Below are positions 20,004 through 26,079 of a stretch of 26,079 nucleotides of DNA, piece after piece. The first letter of the stretch is position 1; each line of letters begins with the position of its first letter. The DNA is from a virus: the IMG/VR virus record IMGVR_UViG_3300030943_000154, positions 1 through 26,079 of that record; one strand, written 5' to 3'. A model generated the notes under the pieces. That model did no database searches. It had not been told where the DNA came from and worked only from the letters and a program-made list of their open reading frames with translations. A program made the position numbers and the translations under genes.

Positions 20004-20933
20004 ATGATATTCAACAAGAATAATAACGGCTCTGAGGAGCTGAGAGCATTGACGGGAAATTATTATCTCAATAATGAGTTCGCGCTGATCAAGACGGATA
20101 TCGATCTGGCAACGGAAGATTTGATTAAGATTATTGGGCAGCCTGTTTTTGACAAAGCGCAAAAGGCATACGATGAATCCACAGCTGGATTAACTGAGCT
20201 AGTGGAGCGCGTTCAGCTTCCCATCGCGCTGCTTGCCACGTTGAAAATGTCACAGAAAAACGATATCAGTCACGAGGATTCTGGGCGGAAAAATAAGATT
20301 GATTCAAATTCAGAAAAACTTCCTTGGGAATGGCAGCTGAAAAGAGATGATGAAATCCACATGGATTACTATTACAGGGCCGTGGATCGGTTGATTTCTT
20401 ATTTGGATTCGAAAACCTATGATGAATGGAAAGATTCTGATTATAAAAAATCGCTTGAGACCCTTTTCATCAGAAATGCGGAAAAGTTTGATCAATATTT
20501 TCCAATCGATAGATCTGGCCGATTGTTTGTCATCCTTTGCCCTTTCGTCAGAGAAGCGCAGCGCTTATATATCAAGCCGGCTCTTGGAACAGACTACGCT
20601 ACGCTATTGGCAGGTAAGGACTTGACAGCAGCCCATACTGAGTTGTTGGAGTACATCTACCCTCCCATCCCATTGTTGGCCATGTCGCTTGCCATACGCC
20701 GCCTACCGCTGAGCATCATTCCTGCAGGAGTTGTACGAAACTATGTTTCCGGATCTCAGACCATGAACGGCTCCAACCCGGCATCTGTTTCAGAGGTTCG
20801 CTCCTTATCAACCTGGTTGATGGATGATGCTCTTGAGCTGATTGATCGCATGAAGCGGGAACATAATGGAACACCGGTCGAATTCTCCATGTTTCCGGCC
20901 AATGATGAAAACAAAAAATACATGCAGATATGA
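20004..20933 (+). CDS. Head-tail connector candidate (DUF6712-like)
   Basis: The product has 309 residues and starts 3 bp after the portal stop. It is helical with several Pro-flanked segments (LVERVQLPIALLATLKMSQ at about 67-85; EYIYPPIPLLAMSLAIRRLPL at about 215-236). I recall Bacteroidota phage proteins of this size and look grouped as DUF6712, but cannot confirm it here. Following the portal directly, it could be the adaptor that joins portal and tail. The last 4 bp overlap the next gene (ATGA). Confidence 0.5.
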   Translation: MIFNKNNNGSEELRALTGNYYLNNEFALIKTDIDLATEDLIKIIGQPVFDKAQKAYDESTAGLTELVERVQLPIALLATLKMSQKNDISHEDSGRKNKIDSNSEKLPWEWQLKRDDEIHMDYYYRAVDRLISYLDSKTYDEWKDSDYKKSLETLFIRNAEKFDQYFPIDRSGRLFVILCPFVREAQRLYIKPALGTDYATLLAGKDLTAAHTELLEYIYPPIPLLAMSLAIRRLPLSIIPAGVVRNYVSGSQTMNGSNPASVSEVRSLSTWLMDDALELIDRMKREHNGTPVEFSMFPANDENKKYMQI

Positions 20934-22051
20934 CCGTTACACAGAGACCGGATGCATATAGTCTGACCAGCACCATTAAGGATTTCATCATTGCCTCCAG
21001 CACTGGAATCTCTTTTGAGGTGTTGGATGGTGTCGTTTCCATACTCAAGGAATCGTATGTTCCGGACTCATCTGGGAACATCTACATTCGCGACCTTGGA
21101 AAACTGTTTGAGAATTATCTTTCCGGCGAACTGGCGACCGGTCCACAAACGGGGATATCCAAGACGTTCAGCTTTAAAATCAACAATACGGCTTCCGGAT
21201 CCACAACGGTTTTATATTGCAAAGCCTATACATCGCAGGAAGCATCTATATTTTTTGAGACGAAGGCGCTTAACCTGCAGTATCGTTCCAAGGTTACGAT
21301 CCCGAATGCTCGCGAGTTCCTGACCTTCTACATGACAACTGAAGAGCCGGTTCAGGCCAAGGTTATTTACCTGGAGAATAATGTGATTGTTGAATCAGAT
21401 CTGGAAACGTTTCATACCGTTCTTGCCGATGGCTTTGAAACGATTGAAATCACACTGAGGAAAATCTGCCTGCTATTCCCTGAAATTGAACCAGATTCGA
21501 TTTTGGGTTACTATGTCGGCCAGCTTGAAAATTACGTCAAGTATTTGCTTGATCGGGAAAGCTATATCGATGCCAGGACTTTTATTTTTCTTAATTCCTT
21601 CGGAGTTACTGAAACATTGATCACTCGCGGCGAGATGGTCCGTAAAGGTGCGATTTCGTTCGATAGCAGCAAAATTGACCATGTTGAGAAACGCTTCAAC
21701 ATTGAGCATCAGGATACTTTCACTGCCTCCATCGGAAAGGTTTATTCTTCAGCTGACATTCTGCTGCTTCGTGAGCTGGTTGCCTCAGAGCTCGTCAAAT
21801 GCTTCTACAAAGGCGAATACCGTGAGATAGTGATCAATGAGGTGGACTTGGCAGAGAACCAACGGCGTGGTGCAATCACTTCAGCCGGCTTTACTTTCAA
21901 ATTTGCAGAACAATCTCATAACATGATGTTGATTGATTCAACCTGGGCGCTTGAATCCGGTGCTTGGAATGATCCTGGTGATTGGTTGGATACCGGCGCA
22001 TGGAATGATAGTCCTGAATCAGTTTATGGCAGCCAGGGTGCTGGGCTTTAA
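20930..22051 (+). CDS. Tail/baseplate protein with a Trp-Asn-Asp C-terminal motif
   Basis: The 373-residue product is beta-rich throughout (IYIRDLGKLFENYLSGEL, TTVLYCKAYTSQEASIFFET) with no enzyme site. The last 35 residues carry ESGAWNDPGDWLDTGAWNDSP (342-362), in which GAWND occurs twice and a WLDTG unit lies between. A related run is in the product of the gene at 22898. Such Trp-Asp-Gly strings at the ends of Bacteroidota phage tail proteins may be contact or carbohydrate-binding patches, which is inference. It is coupled to the gene before it and lies in the tail block, so a tail-tip or baseplate part is likely. Confidence 0.5.
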   Translation: MTVTQRPDAYSLTSTIKDFIIASSTGISFEVLDGVVSILKESYVPDSSGNIYIRDLGKLFENYLSGELATGPQTGISKTFSFKINNTASGSTTVLYCKAYTSQEASIFFETKALNLQYRSKVTIPNAREFLTFYMTTEEPVQAKVIYLENNVIVESDLETFHTVLADGFETIEITLRKICLLFPEIEPDSILGYYVGQLENYVKYLLDRESYIDARTFIFLNSFGVTETLITRGEMVRKGAISFDSSKIDHVEKRFNIEHQDTFTASIGKVYSSADILLLRELVASELVKCFYKGEYREIVINEVDLAENQRRGAITSAGFTFKFAEQSHNMMLIDSTWALESGAWNDPGDWLDTGAWNDSPESVYGSQGAGL

Positions 22052-22061
22052 TTAAACGACT

Positions 22062-22901
22062 ATGAAAAGATATACAGACATTCCGGAATGTTGGGAAGAA
22101 TTCACTCCCAAACAGTTTAAATACCTGCTGAAATCAGTTTTCAGGATGATGGCCAACGATAAGATTTCGCCCATCGACGTGCTTCGAGATTTGGCTGACT
22201 TCATGCTTGGCCGAAAGAAATTCATTTTACCCTGGCAACAGGAAAGATACCTAGCACTTGTTTCTACCATCGCCGATCATTTGGAGTGGATCTTTTCAAT
22301 TGACGACGGCAATGAAGTAACGATGAACTACACTTCGACGCAAAATCCACTCCCGGCCATTGACGGCTTGATTGGTCCGCAATCGCATGGAGCGGATTTG
22401 CGTTTCGGAGAATACCGAGCTGCAGTTGATTTTTTCAACCGGTTCACGCAAGAACATGATCCTGAATCGCTGGATTGTCTGGTTGGAATACTGTACAGGA
22501 ATCCTCAAAAGGGAAAGGTTGATGCCACTTTCGACGGACAATATCGCGAACCTTTCAATCCTCATTTGATCGGAACGTACTGCGAACATGCCAAACATCT
22601 GGACGAACACCTGAAATGGGGAATCTATCTTTGGTTCAGTGCTTTTTGCAAGTACCTGATTGAGGGTGGAATCTTCATTATCGAAGGCAACGAAGTCAGT
22701 TTTGGCGGCATCTTCCATCGTTCGGATCCGGATCCGGATGTGAAGGTGGAGAACTCGATCGGCATGATGTCTGTCCTTTTCACACTGGCCGATTCTCATA
22801 CTTTTGGTACAGCAATGGAGACCGACGATGCGGAACTTTTCAAAGTGCTGCTCAAGCTGCTCCATGATAAACAAGCCCTAGATAATTTACAGAAACAATG
22901 A
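22062..22901 (+). CDS. Unknown 279-residue tail-block protein
   Basis: The product is helical at the start (EEFTPKQFKYLLKSVFRMMA at 12-31, then ISPIDVLRDLADFMLGRKKF) and in the middle (WGIYLWFSAFCKYLIEGGIF, about 187-206). No membrane segment is strong enough to call and no catalytic motif is visible. The gene overlaps the next by 4 bp. A complete GTCCTTTT-18 nt-TACTTTTG element lies within it at 22773-22806. Its place between tail proteins suggests an assembly or structural role that I cannot name. Confidence 0.6.
   Translation: MKRYTDIPECWEEFTPKQFKYLLKSVFRMMANDKISPIDVLRDLADFMLGRKKFILPWQQERYLALVSTIADHLEWIFSIDDGNEVTMNYTSTQNPLPAIDGLIGPQSHGADLRFGEYRAAVDFFNRFTQEHDPESLDCLVGILYRNPQKGKVDATFDGQYREPFNPHLIGTYCEHAKHLDEHLKWGIYLWFSAFCKYLIEGGIFIIEGNEVSFGGIFHRSDPDPDVKVENSIGMMSVLFTLADSHTFGTAMETDDAELFKVLLKLLHDKQALDNLQKQ
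22773..22806 (+). promoter_or_regulatory. Possible internal late-type promoter: GTCCTTTT, 18 nt, TACTTTTG
   Basis: GTCCTTTT (22773-22780) and a perfect TAnnTTTG box (22799-22806) lie inside the coding region of the gene at 22062, with a spacer one base shorter than in the intergenic copies. It is 92 bp before the ATG at 22898 and could boost the last tail genes. As it lies in coding sequence, chance cannot be ruled out. Confidence 0.35.
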
Positions 22902-23455
22902 TACAACTCAACCGCTATCATGCATTGATGTCACAGCTGCAGAACGAAATCAATGAGCAGCTTAATCCAGGACAATGGACGCTGAAGGATGGCGTCTGGA
23001 TTGATTCAGGTGAATTCAATGATGAAGCCGAATGGAAGGATGCGCCTGAACTTGGAAAAAAGATTGATCGGGTCATAGTCTCAGCAACTGAATCTCATAT
23101 GATCAAGAAAGTTAAAGACAAACCAGGTATTGTTCTTGCTGCCAAAATGCCTGATGCTGATTCTGAAATTCGTTCTGCAGATGAATATCTGGAGAATAAC
23201 CATTGCCTGATATTTCTTCTCGAGAAAATCAATCCTGGATCCATCAATGATGAAGTTGAAAGGCAACACTACGCCAAGATTCAGGATATCATGAAGATGG
23301 TCAAGGAATGGATCCTTAACCATGGATTGAACAGTTCCGAAGATGATGGAGGTGAAACCCTGGCAAAAACAATCCGAACGGAATGGGAATACCAGATTTA
23401 TGGTGGATTTAATGGCATGAGCATCAGTTTTGATTTAAAAGATTTCTCTTTATGA
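22898..23455 (+). CDS. Unknown 185-residue tail protein with a Trp-Asp-Gly run
   Basis: The start overlaps the previous stop (ATGA). Residues 1-22 are helical. 25-48 (GQWTLKDGVWIDSGEFNDEAEWKD) repeat a W-x-D-x-G-x-(W/F)-N-D theme that also closes the product of the gene at 20930. The remainder is mixed, with DEYLENNHCLIFLLEKINPGS and a C-terminal strand YGGFNGMSISFDLKDFSL that looks like a tail or tube domain end. No enzyme motif is visible. It is probably a tail-tip component working with its neighbours. Confidence 0.5.
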   Translation: MIQLNRYHALMSQLQNEINEQLNPGQWTLKDGVWIDSGEFNDEAEWKDAPELGKKIDRVIVSATESHMIKKVKDKPGIVLAAKMPDADSEIRSADEYLENNHCLIFLLEKINPGSINDEVERQHYAKIQDIMKMVKEWILNHGLNSSEDDGGETLAKTIRTEWEYQIYGGFNGMSISFDLKDFSL

Positions 23456-25314
23456 ACGGTTTATTCATTGGCGGACAAAAGGTAGTTTTACCCAAAGGTT
23501 TTTCTCAGACATTCACTGAGGAGAATCCCTTTTTTTCCAAAAATGGACAATACACGTTTGATATCCAGCTATCCCTCAAGCATCCGACCAATGCCAAGAT
23601 ATACAAGCATTACAATCGAATAAATAATTCGGCTGACCTGGTGACAAAACGGTCTGCAGTATTTGTTTCGGATAATCGTGTTTGGCTGAATGGTACTGAA
23701 GTAATCCTGGAGATAAATTCTGACTCGGTTTCCATCCAGCTGGTCAGCGGAAACTCTGAGTTGAATTATTTGATTGGTGGTGATTTGAAGATTCGAACCT
23801 TGGATTTGGGAACTGCCGTTATTGATCCAGCAACAATAGTTTCGAATTTAGACCATCCGTATCCGGAGAATGATTGGTTGTTATTGCCTTTTACTAATAA
23901 TGGCAATGACTATTTAGGGAATGATTATTTTCATCCTGTAGGTGTGGTTAATGATGGCAAACTACAACTTTATCCATTGCATTATGCCTATGATGGCATC
24001 CATCCATTAGGTAATACTGGCAATATATACCATTATCTTAATTATCGGCCACAACCATATTTGTGCTTCATCATTAATAAAATTTTAAGCAGTCTTGGCT
24101 ATGCGTTATCAACCAATATGCTTGCAAATCATGAGGTATTCAAATATTACTATTTGGTGCATGGCTATGATACTTTAAAGTTTGCCGAAATGCTTCCAGA
24201 TTGGACGGCAAAAACCTTCTTTGAGGAGATTGAAAAGTACTTTGATTGTTCTGTTGTGATCAAGGATGATAAAACCGTCGATATCCTATTCAATCATTCC
24301 TATTTGTCAAGCGGAGAGCCGACAAAACTTTCAGTTATTGATGAATTCTCTTGTGAAATCGACTCCGAAAATAAGCTGTCACATTTCGATATAAATATGG
24401 GATATGCCCTTGATTCGGATGATTATTATCAATGGAATAGGCTTGAACAAACTGTTTATGCTAAAGCTATTCACGTAGATCTCGAAGAATTATTACCCGT
24501 GCTTGACCTATTAGAGAAAGTGGCAGATACAAATGATGCCTCACGCTATCGCAAGATATTTCATGACATTCATTTATATGATCAATATATTGCTTTTAAA
24601 GATGGGGCTTCAGATATTCCAAAGAAAATAAACTGCTTCGGCAACTTATACTATAATCCAGATGATAATGAAACCATTAATATGGAATTCAAGATCATAC
24701 CGGCTGCCATGAAGACTGGAAGTAGAAAAATTACGTGCTCAGGAGGATCGGATCTATTTTCCGTCTCATTTTACTGGCAATGCCCTATCGCAGAATATGC
24801 AGATCCATTTTTTATTGATAATGAAAATAGTCAAGATGATTATACTCTTCAATCCCTCATTTCGGGAGAGAACTCAGTCGCCAGCAAAACCTTAACTACC
24901 AAATTACGATTGGCGATTTATGATGGCCAAAAGCCCAAAAGCCTTTTCAATTACCGAACCATCGAAAATGATGTTCTTTCACCATACCCGAATGCTACTG
25001 GATCCAACTTGGAATACCCATTTCCATTTGTTGAATCTAAATCGGAGTACTTCCGTGATTTGAATTCACTCACGAATTTCTTCAGTTCGAATCCATTCCG
25101 CCTGAGTTGGATGTACAACAATCTTTATAGTTTGACTGAAAAGATCAATACTGAAAAACTTTACAAGTTTGTATGTATTGAGTCTGGTCGATTTGATGTC
25201 AAATCCACATTCTTGATAAATAATCGCGAATTTATATGCGCCAAAATTGAGCGAATAGCAACCGATAATGGATTAAATAAACTCGTAACCGGTTACTTCT
25301 ACCCTATTGGATAA
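23452..25314 (+). CDS. Large tail/baseplate protein, hub candidate
   Basis: The product has 620 residues, coupled to the gene before (ATGA). The N-terminal part begins NGLFIGGQKVVLPKGFSQTFTEENPFF, and residues 30-130 are beta-rich (GQYTFDIQLSLKHPTNAKIY). The segment WTAKTFFEEIEKYFDCSVVIKDDKTVDILF (about 245-274) has the 'helix, then strand with F.C.V.I.D....V.I' pattern of baseplate-hub-like domains. Tail-tip position, size and its place just before the fibre gene fit a hub or tail-associated structural protein. Base composition is more AT-rich than in the head genes. No peptidase or lysozyme motif is visible. Confidence 0.55.
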   Translation: MNGLFIGGQKVVLPKGFSQTFTEENPFFSKNGQYTFDIQLSLKHPTNAKIYKHYNRINNSADLVTKRSAVFVSDNRVWLNGTEVILEINSDSVSIQLVSGNSELNYLIGGDLKIRTLDLGTAVIDPATIVSNLDHPYPENDWLLLPFTNNGNDYLGNDYFHPVGVVNDGKLQLYPLHYAYDGIHPLGNTGNIYHYLNYRPQPYLCFIINKILSSLGYALSTNMLANHEVFKYYYLVHGYDTLKFAEMLPDWTAKTFFEEIEKYFDCSVVIKDDKTVDILFNHSYLSSGEPTKLSVIDEFSCEIDSENKLSHFDINMGYALDSDDYYQWNRLEQTVYAKAIHVDLEELLPVLDLLEKVADTNDASRYRKIFHDIHLYDQYIAFKDGASDIPKKINCFGNLYYNPDDNETINMEFKIIPAAMKTGSRKITCSGGSDLFSVSFYWQCPIAEYADPFFIDNENSQDDYTLQSLISGENSVASKTLTTKLRLAIYDGQKPKSLFNYRTIENDVLSPYPNATGSNLEYPFPFVESKSEYFRDLNSLTNFFSSNPFRLSWMYNNLYSLTEKINTEKLYKFVCIESGRFDVKSTFLINNREFICAKIERIATDNGLNKLVTGYFYPIG

Positions 25315-25345
25315 CATCAATTAAAATATTATTAAAACTACAGCT

Positions 25346-26079
25346 ATGGCAACAAAACAAGCTTTTGAATCGATAAAACCCTGGGATGGAAGTGCGGATA
25401 CCGGGAAAGATGTTCGACTGAAATTGGACAGGAATTTTGAAAAAATTGCAGAGAAGGATTTGGATCAGGACGAAACACTGGAAGCTCATGAAACGCGAAT
25501 CCATTCTTTTGAAGACTCTGTTGCAAATAAAGGCCGATTTGCAACTTCTGCCATTTTGATTGATGCTTGGCCAATAGGTAAAGCCGGATGGAATGCGTTT
25601 GTTGAAGATACATCTACAACATGGAATTGGAATTCCGAAAATAGAGTTTGGGAGGATTCAGGCTTAGATTCTTCTGAAAATTCAATCAAGTATGTATCTC
25701 AGGTACTGAGTCCGGCACAAAAGAATCTTGCAAGGACAAACATTGGAGCAGCTTCGAGCTCGGCACTTTCCGCAATTGTTTCAGGAGGCCCAAGAATGCC
25801 ACTTTATGCATCTTTAGCTGACTTAAATGCCGCTGATCCCGATCATAGATATACTTATATAACTACTGATAACGGTAATTGGAACGCTTGGGATGGATTG
25901 GCTTTTGCATCTGGTGGAATATATCAGACAGTTGCTGGTTATGTACTCAAAAATGAAATTTTTAATACTATCATCAGTCCTAATCTTTTTGATAAAACTC
26001 AAGTAATACTTGATAGCATTCTTAATGATGCAGACGGAACAGTTGTTACTGCTGGATGGACTGCAGGGTATGCAGTATC
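25346..26079 (+). CDS. Tail-fibre-like protein, 3' end outside the window
   Basis: The frame is open from ATG 25346 to the last base (244 complete codons), so only the N-terminal part is seen. It starts MATKQAFESIKPWDGSADTG, then a helix (VRLKLDRNFEKIAEKDLDQD) and a heptad-like stretch to about 55, fit to trimerise and attach to the tail. WNWNSENRVWEDSGLD (about 92-107) recalls the Trp-Asp runs in the upstream tail proteins. QKNLARTNIGA (about 124-134) is a typical fibre-shaft motif. WNAWDGLAF follows and the fragment ends in SPNLFDKTQ-type sequence. It is the likely host-recognition protein. The receptor-binding end is not in the window. Confidence 0.7.
   Translation, partial: MATKQAFESIKPWDGSADTGKDVRLKLDRNFEKIAEKDLDQDETLEAHETRIHSFEDSVANKGRFATSAILIDAWPIGKAGWNAFVEDTSTTWNWNSENRVWEDSGLDSSENSIKYVSQVLSPAQKNLARTNIGAASSSALSAIVSGGPRMPLYASLADLNAADPDHRYTYITTDNGNWNAWDGLAFASGGIYQTVAGYVLKNEIFNTIISPNLFDKTQVILDSILNDADGTVVTAGWTAGYAV

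Noticed and set aside
24000-26079. Diversity-generating retroelement variable region in the tail genes
   Set aside because: No reverse transcriptase gene and no template-like repeat of the tail genes is visible. The fibre gene's end is outside the window, so it cannot be excluded beyond it.
1-26079. CRISPR array, tRNA or rRNA genes
   Set aside because: I saw no regularly spaced repeats and no cloverleaf or rRNA-like sequence on either strand.

Overview
The window is a stretch of tailed-phage (prophage or phage) DNA from a Bacteroidota host. The host assignment rests on Bacteroidota-type -7 boxes (TAnnTTTG), weak Shine-Dalgarno sites, a short RadC-type JAB protein and a DUF4468-like secreted protein. 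Every gene I accept lies on the + strand. The phage nature is supported by an S49-type prohead protease, major capsid protein, terminase large subunit, a 1352-residue tape measure protein, holin and spanin-like lysis genes, a portal-like protein and the start of a tail-fibre-like gene. The tape measure implies a long tail. I saw no sheath gene, so a siphovirus-like particle is likeliest but not proven.

Layout: 1-123 is the end of an upstream gene. 124-568 is a non-coding control region rich in palindromes and TGCACGATT repeats. 569-1566 holds two small genes, one a possible DNA-binding regulator. 1627-4587 is a head block (protease, capsid protein, a second structural protein). 4725-9672 is a tightly overlapping block: a glycosyltransferase-like protein with an acidic repeat linker, an unknown, a degenerate phospholipase D-like protein, two terminase-small-subunit candidates and the large terminase. 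9694-11655 looks like a cargo ('moron') island bracketed by terminators, with RadC-like, DUF4468-like and 68-residue genes that have their own host-type promoters. 11711-16215 holds a small gene and the tape measure. 16283-18264 is the lysis cassette, with an out-of-frame overlapping spanin-like pair. 18370 to the end holds the portal, a connector candidate, several tail or baseplate proteins and an open tail-fibre gene.

The most interesting signal is regulatory. A two-part element, GTCCTTT(T/C), then exactly 19 nt, then a TAnnTTTG-like box, stands at the start of the head, tape-measure, lysis and portal/tail blocks (1568, 11656, 16223, 18320). A fifth copy with a poor -7 box stands before the terminase block (4658), and an 18-nt-spaced copy lies inside a coding region (22773). 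Three of the intergenic copies follow directly on a terminator. This looks like a phage-specific late promoter class that divides the genome into separately started but co-regulated modules. The cargo genes lack the GTCCTTT half, as expected for genes run by host promoters. Other unusual points are the portal placed far from the terminase, the nested spanin-like genes, and the glycosyltransferase-like enzyme inside the packaging operon.
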